7,036 nucleotides of DNA from SG8-40 sp050050435 (GTDB lineage: Bacteria > Pseudomonadota > Gammaproteobacteria > Burkholderiales > Eutrophovitaceae): assembly GCA_050050435.1 (NCBI GenBank), contig JASFUE010000174.1, positions 1 to 7,036 of the forward strand, read 5' to 3'. A program made the translations under genes and the position numbers. Below, one piece after another: positions 1-5,858 of the stretch (the stretch's first letter is position 1; each line of letters starts with the position of its first letter). The notes beneath the pieces are model-generated. The model saw nothing but the letters and a program-made list of their open reading frames with translations. It was not told the origin of the DNA and made no database searches.

Positions 1-2
1 TC

Positions 3-1094
3 CGCGGTCCGCTTGTGCGGCTGAGCATCGACGGCAAGGACAAGTTCGGTAGCCCGCGACCGCACCCGGCCTATGGCGACCAATTGCAGAACCGGGGCGT
101 CGAAGGTCGGGTTCCACCGGAAGGCCGGGTACTCGTCACCTATACACCACATGAGATCCGGTTTGGCGACGGCGACGTGGTCACACTGCGCGAACCACAC
201 ATACAGTTCGCCGACCTGCAATTTGGCGACATCGGCGAAGATACGATGACTTCGCTGCGGGTTGCGCCGCAACTGGTTGGCTTGGGCCTGCTCGAAGCGG
301 TGCCCGAGAAGACGATTCTGGCCATTGCCCAGGCTCAGGCCGCGCACGGCGTGAGTGGCCGGCCGAATTACGTATGGGACGTCGAAAACGAGCGCCAGGC
401 CATGGGCCGCTTCGGATGGAAAGCCAATCAGCCAAGCGTGCGCCAACAGGTTGCGGCCGCGTTCATCGGTGACATCGGAGCGACGACTTACCTCTTTCAA
501 CTGGAAAATTGCCCCTCCGTGCAGAAGCAGTGCCTGGATATGCCATCCGCCGCGCTGTGCGGAGGACAAGGCGGCTGCAGAGGTAATACCTTCCGACCCG
601 AAGTCAATCCGAGCCGGTTAACCAATATTTCCCTGTACTTGCGCGCACTGGCTGTTCCGGCGCGCAGAAACCCGAACGACCCCGCTGTCAAACGGGGCGA
701 ACAATTGTTCGCCGAGGCACAGTGCAGCAGTTGTCACGTTCCGGAACTGAAAACGGAAACCGGGGATAAACTGCCGCACGACATCAAGGCAGCACGGGGG
801 GTGACAATTCACCCGTACACAGACCTGTTGTTGCATGACATGGGGCCTGCTCTCGCCGATGGCCGGCCGGACTTCGAAGCCAATGGCAGTGAATGGCGCA
901 CACCGCCATTGTGGGGAATCGGGTTGCTGGTAACCGTGAACGGCCACAGCGAGCTGTTGCACGACGGACGCGCGCGCAATGTTACCGAAGCCATACTCTG
1001 GCATGGTGGCGAAGCGCGCGCGGCACAGGAACATTTTCGCAATCTGCCGGCACCGGATCGGGCGGCGCTGGTGCAGTTCGTCAAATCGCTATAA
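3..1094 (+). CDS. Di-haem c-type oxidoreductase, DUF1111/DHOR family (5' partial)
   Basis: This is the C-terminal ~363 residues of a DUF1111 (di-haem oxidoreductase, 'putative thiol oxidoreductase') protein. The frame is open to the left edge, with RGPL preceding the GTG at 15, so that GTG is probably internal and the true start, signal peptide and first CXXCH lie outside. Visible is one haem motif, CSSCH (723-737), preceded by the family-typical PSVRQQVAAAF and ALAVPARR segments and followed by YTDLLLHDMG, WRTPPLWGIG and LLHDGRARNVTEAILWHGGEA. The His and Met of LLLHDMG are candidate haem ligands. Family members are exported c-type cytochromes related to MauG/cytochrome c peroxidases, often found near imelysin-type genes; that context would be upstream and is not visible. 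The stretch around 510-578 carries four cysteines, two in a CGGQGGC element. A GC hairpin near 1132-1151 has no T-tract, so no clear terminator follows. Family assignment is secure; electron partner and substrate are unknown. Confidence 0.9.
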   Translation, partial: RGPLVRLSIDGKDKFGSPRPHPAYGDQLQNRGVEGRVPPEGRVLVTYTPHEIRFGDGDVVTLREPHIQFADLQFGDIGEDTMTSLRVAPQLVGLGLLEAVPEKTILAIAQAQAAHGVSGRPNYVWDVENERQAMGRFGWKANQPSVRQQVAAAFIGDIGATTYLFQLENCPSVQKQCLDMPSAALCGGQGGCRGNTFRPEVNPSRLTNISLYLRALAVPARRNPNDPAVKRGEQLFAEAQCSSCHVPELKTETGDKLPHDIKAARGVTIHPYTDLLLHDMGPALADGRPDFEANGSEWRTPPLWGIGLLVTVNGHSELLHDGRARNVTEAILWHGGEARAAQEHFRNLPAPDRAALVQFVKSL

Positions 1095-1184
1095 GCCCGG
1101 ATCAGCCCGTCCTGCGACCAGCGCATCAGTCCCGGGAGGAAGGCGCCCCGGATTCATCCTGCACGCGACTGAACCCCAACTCTG

Positions 1185-2801
1185 TCAGTTGTCCGTCTCG
1201 CGCAAGGCCCGGCGGATAATCTTGCCGGTTGCCGTCTGGGGCAACGCATCGGTGTAGCTCACCTCACGCGGATATTCGTGCGCCGACAATCGGGTGCGCA
1301 CATGTTGTTGCAGTTCACGAGTCAATTGCTCGCTGGCGTCAAATCCCTCGCGCAAGACGACAAAGGCCTTGACGATTTCCGTTCGCTGCGCATCCGGTTT
1401 GCCAACAACAGCGGCCATGCGCACGGCAGGGTGCGACAACAGACAATCCTCGACTGGACCGGGACCAATCCGGTAGCCGGCACTGGTAATGACATCATCG
1501 TCGCGTCCAACAAAGGTGATGAATCCCTGCTCATCCATCGCCCCCATATCGCCGGTGACCAGCCAGTCACCGACAAACTTGGCACGGGTCGCGTCCGGAT
1601 TGTTCCAGTACCCGAGAAACATCACCGGATCGGGCGACTGCACTGCGATGCTCCCTTGCTCACCCGGTTGTACCGGGTTGCCGCTGGCATCGATGATGGC
1701 AACGCGATGTCCCGGGGCGGCTTTGCCAATCGCACCCGGTTTGGTGTCAAACAGCGCGGAACAGGACGAGACGGTCATGTTGCATTCGGTCTGGCCATAG
1801 AACTCATTGATGGTCACACCGAGGTGTTCACGCGACCATTGCAATAACTCGACGCCGAGCGATTCACCGCCGCTGGCCAAGGAGCGCAGGTTCAGCTTCC
1901 ATCGTCGTGACGGTTCCTGCACTGTGCGCAGCAGTTTCAACGCGGTCGGCGGCAGAAAGACGTTGCGCACCGCATGTCTGGACATGAAATCGAAGGCCGC
2001 CTCGGCATCGAATTTTTCGAATCGCCGTGCCACCACCCCGATACCCAACTGCCAGGCAGCGAACAATACGTCCATCAACCCGCCAATCCAGGCCCAGTCC
2101 GCCGGCGTCCAGATCAGGTCGCCCGGAGCCCCGAGAAGATCATGTGACATTTCGACACCGGGCATGTGACCGAGCAGCGTACGATGCGGCAACAGCGCCC
2201 CTTTCGGGCTACCAGTGGTACCGGAGGTGTAAATGATAAGGGCCGGATCGTTCGCCTCAGTGGGTGCAATATCGCAAGCGTCCGAAGCGTGCTGCAACAT
2301 CGTGTGAAAATCCTCGGATCCGGCAGTTGCGTTGTCAACGCTGAATACCGTCTCCAGTTGCGGCAATTGCGTCCGGATCTGTGCGATCTTTGCCGCACCG
2401 GCTGCATCGGTGATGACCACCCTGGCAGCCGAATCGGCCAGCCGGTAACGCAGTGCATCGAAGCCGAACAGAGTGAACAGCGGAACGGCGATCGCTGCCA
2501 GCTTGTACGCAGCGATGTGCGCAATTGCGGTTTCGGGTTGCTGCGGCAGCAAGATAGCGACACGATCACCACGGCGCACGCCGCGCGCTGTCAAGAGATT
2601 GGCGCATCGGTTCGACAGCGCTCGCAGTTCATCGAAACTGTGACGTCGGATGCTTCCATCATTTTTTTCGTAGATCAGCGCTGGTCTGGCGCTGCCATCG
2701 GCCCACTTGTCGCAAACGTCGGTCGCAATATTGTATTTGCCTGGAATATTCCAGACGAACTCGTTATACAAGGCGTCGTAAGAGTGCCGGCTGGTTAACA
2801 C
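1185..2801 (-). CDS. Acyl-CoA synthetase, AMP-binding (medium-chain/PrpE-like) family
   Basis: A complete 538-residue adenylate-forming enzyme. The family activates a carboxylic acid with ATP to an acyl-AMP and then transfers it to CoA, in the cytoplasm. The ATP-binding loop is YTSGTTGSPKG (residues 191-201). NEFYGQTE (332-339), TGD (416-418), GRDDDVI (432-438) and the hinge-region SAGYRIGP (440-447) follow in order, and the C-terminal catalytic lysine is K527 in TATGKIIRR. All core motifs are intact. The TPADWAWIGG segment (232-241) and overall layout resemble medium-chain acyl-CoA synthetase/PrpE-like enzymes rather than long-chain FadD. The chain-length preference cannot be read from sequence. 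The start is a GTG at 2801, preceded by GGAG nine bases upstream; the protein then begins near the expected family N-terminus. It is convergent with the di-haem oxidoreductase gene (90-bp gap) and divergent from the membrane-protein gene, so it appears monocistronic. Confidence 0.93.
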   Translation of the reverse strand: MLTSRHSYDALYNEFVWNIPGKYNIATDVCDKWADGSARPALIYEKNDGSIRRHSFDELRALSNRCANLLTARGVRRGDRVAILLPQQPETAIAHIAAYKLAAIAVPLFTLFGFDALRYRLADSAARVVITDAAGAAKIAQIRTQLPQLETVFSVDNATAGSEDFHTMLQHASDACDIAPTEANDPALIIYTSGTTGSPKGALLPHRTLLGHMPGVEMSHDLLGAPGDLIWTPADWAWIGGLMDVLFAAWQLGIGVVARRFEKFDAEAAFDFMSRHAVRNVFLPPTALKLLRTVQEPSRRWKLNLRSLASGGESLGVELLQWSREHLGVTINEFYGQTECNMTVSSCSALFDTKPGAIGKAAPGHRVAIIDASGNPVQPGEQGSIAVQSPDPVMFLGYWNNPDATRAKFVGDWLVTGDMGAMDEQGFITFVGRDDDVITSAGYRIGPGPVEDCLLSHPAVRMAAVVGKPDAQRTEIVKAFVVLREGFDASEQLTRELQQHVRTRLSAHEYPREVSYTDALPQTATGKIIRRALRETDN

Positions 2802-2853
2802 GCAACTTTTCTCCGGTTTCGCTGTGTGACAACAGTTTGCCCTAATCGCGTTC

Positions 2854-2900
2854 CATGATTCAAATGAGCCGGCGTTACATGATTACCCGCTACTGCCGGC
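2854..2900. promoter_or_regulatory. Repeated CATGATT / GCCGGC motifs in a divergent spacer
   Basis: The 121-bp spacer between the acyl-CoA synthetase gene (-) and the membrane-protein gene (+) contains CATGATT twice (2854-2860 and 2878-2884). Each copy is followed after 7 or 10 bases by the palindrome GCCGGC (2868-2873 and 2895-2900). The roughly 24-27 bp periodicity is about two helical turns and could be a regulator-binding array. I could not identify a convincing -35/-10 pair on either strand, so the regulatory role is a guess; short motifs like these also recur by chance. Confidence 0.25.
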
Positions 2901-2922
2901 TTTGTATTAAATTCTGGTTGAT

Positions 2923-3333
2923 ATGGCCAAACGAAGAAAGAAAAGATCGCGGGATTATGTAAGACCGGACCATTGGTCCGTGCGACTAAAGCGCGCGCTT
3001 AAGGTTGGCTGGTTGTTGCTGTGCGTGGCGGCACTGCTCGTCTGGTGGCTGGGCTGGGGATTTGTCGATGGCGCCGGTCAACGCATCGAACATCGTCAAT
3101 TGCTTGACGCGATCATGGGTGTGCTCGCATTCCCCGCCGGCCTGTTCTGGGTATGGCTGGCGCCCAATCTGGAGTCACTGGCCGCGAGCGCGGCTATTGC
3201 GGCAGGCGTGCCCGCCGCTTTCTGGCAAACCTACGGCCCGGAACTACTCGCCTGGCTCGGTGCGACCCTGCTCGGCTACATACAGTGGTTCTGGTTGTTG
3301 CCGCATGTCTTTACGCTGCGCGCGGACGGCTAG
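2923..3333 (+). CDS. Small multi-pass membrane protein, unknown function
   Basis: A 136-residue protein I do not recognise. It opens with a strongly basic cytoplasmic-type N-terminus (MAKRRKKRSRDY, about ten Arg/Lys in the first 27 residues). Hydrophobic segments follow at about 28-48 (tryptophan-rich), 62-80 and 106-128, with a weaker alanine-rich stretch near 87-100. That suggests three, possibly four, membrane spans. The basic start followed by a hydrophobic helix favours a cytoplasmic N-terminus under the positive-inside rule. No catalytic or metal-binding motif is visible. The ATG start at 2923 has no good Shine-Dalgarno sequence, but it gives the natural lysine/arginine-rich beginning. 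The gene is divergent from the acyl-CoA synthetase and is followed by hairpin-rich DNA. Membrane location is well supported; function is unknown. Confidence 0.72.
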   Translation: MAKRRKKRSRDYVRPDHWSVRLKRALKVGWLLLCVAALLVWWLGWGFVDGAGQRIEHRQLLDAIMGVLAFPAGLFWVWLAPNLESLAASAAIAAGVPAAFWQTYGPELLAWLGATLLGYIQWFWLLPHVFTLRADG

Positions 3334-3343
3334 CCCGATTCGC

Positions 3344-3396
3344 GCCGGATCGGGTGAGATCCGGCAAAGCTGCAACGGAACCACTTCAGGGTTCCG
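3344..3396 (+). other. Tandem GC-rich hairpins downstream of the membrane-protein gene
   Basis: Eleven bases after the stop codon of the membrane-protein gene lies a perfect 7-bp inverted repeat, GCCGGAT/ATCCGGC (3344-3350 and 3359-3365, loop 8). A second follows, CGGAACC/GGTTCCG (3376-3382 and 3390-3396, loop 7). Neither has a T-tract, so they are not classical intrinsic terminators; they could protect the 3' end of the mRNA or act in Rho-dependent termination. Each has a competing pairing: CCCGAT/ATCGGG (3334-3339 and 3349-3354) overlaps the first, and CAGGGTT/AACCCTG (3387-3393 and 3417-3423) overlaps the second. The first hairpin's arms superficially resemble REP-type elements, but no second copy occurs here. 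The inverted repeats are seen directly; their role is unknown. Confidence 0.5.
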
Positions 3397-3488
3397 GCAT
3401 CCAAGCAGGTGGAGCAAACCCTGCCCGGCTGGTCAGAGTCGATTCTGAAACCTCAACGTGGTATTTTTGTACGTGTGAAGTGATTGAA

Positions 3489-3535
3489 GCATCTTTTGAT
3501 GCAGATCAGACTTGATGAGTCTGCTGGGCAACAGC
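3489..3535 (+). other. Hairpin cluster upstream of the 3558 gene, possible structured leader
   Basis: Three consecutive inverted repeats precede the start codon at 3558: GCATC-TTTT-GATGC (3489-3502), CAGACT-TGATG-AGTCTG (3507-3523) and GCTG-GGCAA-CAGC (3523-3535). Their closeness suggests a folded 5' leader if transcription starts upstream of about 3485. I found no clear promoter and no match to a riboswitch consensus that I know. The arms are perfect but short, at 4-6 bp. Confidence 0.4.
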
Positions 3536-3557
3536 CTTAGGGCACTGTGAGGTATCG

Positions 3558-3917
3558 ATGAGCCTGAAAATCCGCGATCAGGACCTGTCTTCCGCTGAAG
3601 TTTCCTTTTTGAAATGGCAGTACGGGTTCGAGGAAAACGACGATCCGTTTGAGATTTCACTGTGGCAAACGATCATGCGCGCCTGGGAATCAGACAATGC
3701 GCCGTCGATGTCACGCGCAAAACGGACGGAGCGTTTGTCCCGTCTTGGCTCCGATGGCGCCTACCCGGAGCATGTTTCACTGTATATCAAGTTCAAGTCC
3801 GACCAGAGCGATCGTTTCTGGCGGGAGCTGATCACGCGGGCCGGGCTCGCCGACCGGCGCCAGCGGAAGTCCGCGCCAGCCGTCGAACGCCGGCGTCGCG
3901 CCAGCGCCGCAGCCTGA
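3558..3917 (+). CDS. Uncharacterised small soluble protein with Arg-rich C-terminus
   Basis: A 119-residue protein I cannot assign to a family. It begins with an acidic/hydrophobic region (SSAEVSFLKWQYGF, residues 11-24), then DPFEISLWQTIMRAWE (29-44). A basic linker follows, then SRLGSDGAYPEHVSLYIKF (61-79) and DRFWRELITRAGLADR (85-100). The tail is very basic, RRQRKSAPAVERRRRASAAA. There is no signal peptide or membrane segment. The aromatic helices plus basic tail could bind nucleic acid or a partner protein, but no known DNA-binding motif is visible. The ATG has an imperfect upstream GTGAGG and sits 224 bp beyond the membrane-protein gene, after a hairpin-rich stretch. A strong intrinsic terminator follows 43 bp after the stop. 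Natural-looking composition and the terminator support a real gene; function is unknown. Confidence 0.68.
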   Translation: MSLKIRDQDLSSAEVSFLKWQYGFEENDDPFEISLWQTIMRAWESDNAPSMSRAKRTERLSRLGSDGAYPEHVSLYIKFKSDQSDRFWRELITRAGLADRRQRKSAPAVERRRRASAAA

Positions 3918-3959
3918 AAAGCATCTCCGGCAGGCCCCGGAACCCGACAACGATAAAGA

Positions 3960-3987
3960 AAAAAGCCCGGGCAAAGCCGGGCTTTTT
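3960..3987. terminator. Bidirectional intrinsic terminator between convergent genes
   Basis: The GC stem GCCCGG/CCGGGC (3965-3970 and 3977-3982) has a six-base loop GCAAAG. It is flanked by an A-tract on the left (3959-3964) and a T-tract on the right (3983-3987), extending the perfect stem to about 11 bp. On the plus strand it ends the 3558 gene. Read on the minus strand, the complement of the A-tract supplies a U-tract 39 bp past the stop of the cold shock gene, so one element serves both. Confidence 0.92.
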
Positions 3988-4025
3988 CATACTCAACCGG
4001 CCAGCTGCCGGTTGCGGCCACTCTC

Positions 4026-4232
4026 TCAGTCGAGCGGCTTGATGTTGGTCGCCTGGTCGCCTTTCGGACCCGTCGTCACATCAAAGGAAACTTTCTGGTT
4101 CTCCTTGAGCGTCTTGAATCCACCACCCTGGATCGCCGAAAAATGGGCAAACAGATCCTTGCCACCCTCGTCAGGCGTGATGAAACCAAAACCTTTTGAA
4201 TCGTTGAACCACTTAACTGTACCGGTACTCAT
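4026..4232 (-). CDS. csp: CspA-family cold shock protein
   Basis: A complete 68-residue single cold-shock domain, the usual length for this family. These are cytoplasmic OB-fold proteins that bind single-stranded RNA and DNA, acting as RNA chaperones or antiterminators. The RNP1 motif is KGFGFITP (residues 13-20) and RNP2 is LFAHF (27-31), with W8 also in the conserved nucleic-acid-binding face. The N-terminus MSTGTVKWFNDSKGFGF is classic. The ATG at 4232 is preceded by a good AGGAAGAG ribosome-binding site with about six bases of spacing. A strong promoter lies at 4378-4406, giving a leader of about 140 nt as in cold-inducible csp genes. Whether this paralogue is cold-inducible or constitutive cannot be told. 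A shared terminator lies just downstream. Confidence 0.97.
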   Translation of the reverse strand: MSTGTVKWFNDSKGFGFITPDEGGKDLFAHFSAIQGGGFKTLKENQKVSFDVTTGPKGDQATNIKPLD

Positions 4233-4371
4233 GTATATCTCTTCCTAAACAAAAAAATAAAAAGGGCTTGCACCCGAAATGCCAGAACTTCAAGGAGAGA
4301 TCAGACAACCGGACAAGTGCCGCTGCCGCGGCCAGACTAGGCTAACGATTTCTCGGCTTGAGAATCTTGCA
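4233..4371 (-). promoter_or_regulatory. Long 5' leader of the cold shock gene
   Basis: The inferred transcript start, about 7 nt past the -10 box, leaves about 139 nt of untranslated leader. It contains a GC hairpin, GCCGC-loop-GCGGC (4319-4332). It also has a U-rich run on the minus strand (4251-4263, interrupted by one A), just upstream of the AGGA ribosome-binding site at 4243-4246. Long folded leaders in the cspA family control mRNA stability and translation with temperature; the same role here is inferred. I did not find a clear match to the E. coli cold-box sequence. Confidence 0.55.
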
Positions 4372-4377
4372 AACTGC

Positions 4378-4406
4378 CTTATACCCGCCTTTGATGGCCT
4401 AGTCAA
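4378..4406 (-). promoter_or_regulatory. Sigma70-type promoter of the cold shock gene
   Basis: Reading the minus strand, the -35 box TTGACT (4406-4401) and -10 box TATAAG (4383-4378) are separated by exactly 17 bp. Each matches consensus at five of six positions. This is the best promoter match I found in the window, and it is correctly placed for the cold shock gene. The -35 box contains the TGA stop of the small ORF at 4403-4519. Confidence 0.8.
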
Positions 4407-4519
4407 AACAAATATTTAGGATAGCGTAAGCCGCTCTCCTGTCGGTGGCTCCAGGCCGCTACCGTGGACGATTTTTCAATGTCCGTCGGGATGCTGCGCG
4501 CATCGGTCAGGTTATTCAT
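4403..4519 (-). CDS. Possible 38-residue small ORF coupled to the GlpD-like gene
   Basis: The start codon overlaps the stop of the upstream GlpD-like gene as ATGA (4519-4516), a typical translational-coupling arrangement. AAGG lies seven bases before the ATG. The predicted peptide begins MNNLTDARSIPTDIEKSS and ends with a basic/aromatic stretch, RYPKYLF. It has no signal peptide, membrane span or motif that I recognise. Its TGA falls inside the -35 box of the cold shock promoter. It could be a genuine small protein, the remnant of a longer lost gene, or a chance ORF. It does not look like the missing C-terminal domain of GlpD. Support is the overlap and ribosome-binding site only. Confidence 0.35.
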   Translation of the reverse strand: MNNLTDARSIPTDIEKSSTVAAWSHRQESGLRYPKYLF

Positions 4520-5613
4520 GACAGCGCCTTGCCCTGCTGACCCCACTTGCCAACGGTTCGGGCAACGCGCAGGCCGAGTTCGCGTGAAGTCGTCCACTTC
4601 CCGCCAAAAATGGTCAATATCCGGCCATGACATTCGATTACAGACTCTCGCGTGACCGCGCCGGCGTCTTGCTGTTTCGACGCAACCAGCGGACGCAGGC
4701 CGGCGAATGTCGCGCCTACGTCGGACGCAGCCAGATGACCTTCGAAATACGCGTTATAGACACGCAACAGATAGGCGAGTTCTTCGTCACTGCAGCTAAC
4801 GGGCTCATCAATACGCTGGCGGACCTCGGTTGTCCCGATCAGGGTTCGACCTTGATAAGGAAGAACGAAGCAGGGACGCCCGTCGTCGGGCGATTCCACC
4901 AGGAAGCCGCAATCGGTGTGGCGCCCGACCAACAGGTGGCTGCCCCGGATCAGATCCAGACTGTGTTGCGAGCGGATTCCGCTGCGTTTTAACAATTGCT
5001 CGGACCACGGCCCACAAGCATTGATGACACCGTCGAACTTCTCCTGCCCTTGCGAGGTCACAACCAGGCCATCGGTGCCAATACGTTCAACACTTGTTCG
5101 GCAGTGCAATATCGCCCCCATCGCGACAACCTGGCCCAGCGCCCACATGCCCAGCGCATGGTCATTCATCTGCCCGTCACGGAACAGATAGGCGCCACGC
5201 AAGCCCTTTGCCCTGAGTTGCGGCACTCGTTTCGACAACTCAGCACGATCGAACCAATGATGGCCGCCGAGACGAAAGCGCCCCGCCAGAAGTTGGTAAG
5301 CAAGGAGCCCGGTCTTCAGCGTGAGTCGACAGCGCGAAGAATTGCGGTAGACCGGGATGGCAATTTCGATCGTGCGGGTATGTTCGGGGCAGTGTGCGAG
5401 CCACCAGCGACGGGCACGCAACCCCTCACGAACGAGGCCAAAGTCGCCATGTTCAAGATAGCGCAGCCCGCCGTGAAGCAGTTTGGTCGATGCACTGCTG
5501 GTGGCACCAACGGGTTCGGCCTGCTCGAACATAACGATCTGGTGTCCTTGTTCGAGAAGCACCCATGCGCTCATGATGCCGTTTATACCCGCTCCGGCAA
5601 TTGCCAGCTTCAA
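4516..5613 (-). CDS. FAD-dependent glycerol-3-phosphate dehydrogenase-like protein, short form
   Basis: A DAO-fold flavoprotein most like aerobic sn-glycerol-3-phosphate dehydrogenase (GlpD), which oxidises glycerol-3-phosphate to dihydroxyacetone phosphate and passes electrons to quinone at the inner membrane. I chose the TTG at 5613: GAGGGAG lies just upstream, and it places KLAIAGAGING at the very N-terminus, as in the family. A longer reading from ATG codons at 5667 or 5670 is possible. Using the TTG, FAD-binding GAGING is at residues 7-12 with E30 closing the Rossmann unit. The GlpD signature TSSASTKLLHGGLRYLE is at 38-54, RGSH at 223-226, GLRPL at 305-309 and GGKWTTSRE at 337-345. The protein is only 365 residues; E. 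coli GlpD has about 500, so the C-terminal DAO_C helical domain is absent. Substrate is therefore uncertain; another 2-hydroxy-acid or polyol phosphate is possible. Confidence 0.82.
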   Translation of the reverse strand: MKLAIAGAGINGIMSAWVLLEQGHQIVMFEQAEPVGATSSASTKLLHGGLRYLEHGDFGLVREGLRARRWWLAHCPEHTRTIEIAIPVYRNSSRCRLTLKTGLLAYQLLAGRFRLGGHHWFDRAELSKRVPQLRAKGLRGAYLFRDGQMNDHALGMWALGQVVAMGAILHCRTSVERIGTDGLVVTSQGQEKFDGVINACGPWSEQLLKRSGIRSQHSLDLIRGSHLLVGRHTDCGFLVESPDDGRPCFVLPYQGRTLIGTTEVRQRIDEPVSCSDEELAYLLRVYNAYFEGHLAASDVGATFAGLRPLVASKQQDAGAVTRESVIECHGRILTIFGGKWTTSRELGLRVARTVGKWGQQGKALS

Positions 5614-5667
5614 CCCGTTCTCCCTCTCTTTTACATCCCACGGCAACCAGCCGGTATGCTCCGGCAT

Positions 5668-5696
5668 CATGCAAACGTGAACATCGGACCGGTCAA
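5668..5696 (-). promoter_or_regulatory. Weak candidate promoter for the GlpD-like gene
   Basis: On the minus strand TTGACC (5696-5691) is followed after 19 bp by CATGAT (5672-5667 region). The spacing is long and the -10 is only a partial match. If real, transcription would start downstream of the ATG codons at 5667-5670 and favour the TTG start at 5613. Low confidence. Confidence 0.2.
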
Positions 5697-5804
5697 TCAA
5701 ACGCGAAGACGCAAACCGGGGCTGCCCCGGTGCAACACTGGTTCGCCGGAAATTCCACAATGCAAAATGCGTTACCGCACTCTAAAAGCCTGGCGGTTGT
5801 GCGC

Positions 5805-5827
5805 GTATCATGTGGCTGACATGACAC
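5805..5827. promoter_or_regulatory. Imperfect palindrome between the GlpD-like and malic enzyme genes
   Basis: GTATCATGT (5805-5813) and ACATGACAC (5819-5827) form 9-bp inverted arms with one mismatch around a 5-bp centre. The inner six pairs, TCATGT/ACATGA, are perfect. The site ends 31 bp before the malic enzyme ATG, near where its promoter or transcript start should be. It is a plausible operator for a dimeric repressor. It does not match the GlpR or FadR operators that I know. Confidence 0.4.
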
Positions 5828-5858
5828 CGCAGCGATATTGCAATTCTAAGGAACCTTC

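Noticed and set aside
1132..1151. Terminator between the di-haem oxidoreductase and acyl-CoA synthetase genes
   Set aside because: A 5-bp GC stem with a 10-base loop and no T-tract on either strand; too weak to call.
1278..1847. Plus-strand open frame of 189 codons
   Set aside because: Antisense to the conserved C-terminal motifs of the acyl-CoA synthetase; no independent support.
2166..2798. Plus-strand open frame of 210 codons
   Set aside because: Antisense to the N-terminal half of the acyl-CoA synthetase, with low-complexity composition and no motif.
3344..3430. c-di-GMP (GEMM) or SAH riboswitch suggested by GGCAAAGC and GCTGCAACGG
   Set aside because: Only short word matches; the paired half-sites and the rest of each consensus are missing, and the downstream gene does not fit either ligand.
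3511..3535. Possible hammerhead ribozyme core (CTTGATGAG)
   Set aside because: The CUGAUGA core is imperfect, and the required GAAA segment and cleavage-site context are absent.
5614..5760. Longer N-terminus of the GlpD-like protein starting at 5760
   Set aside because: The extra 49 residues precede the Rossmann motif that normally begins the family, show no signal peptide, and the TTG at 5613 has the better ribosome-binding site.
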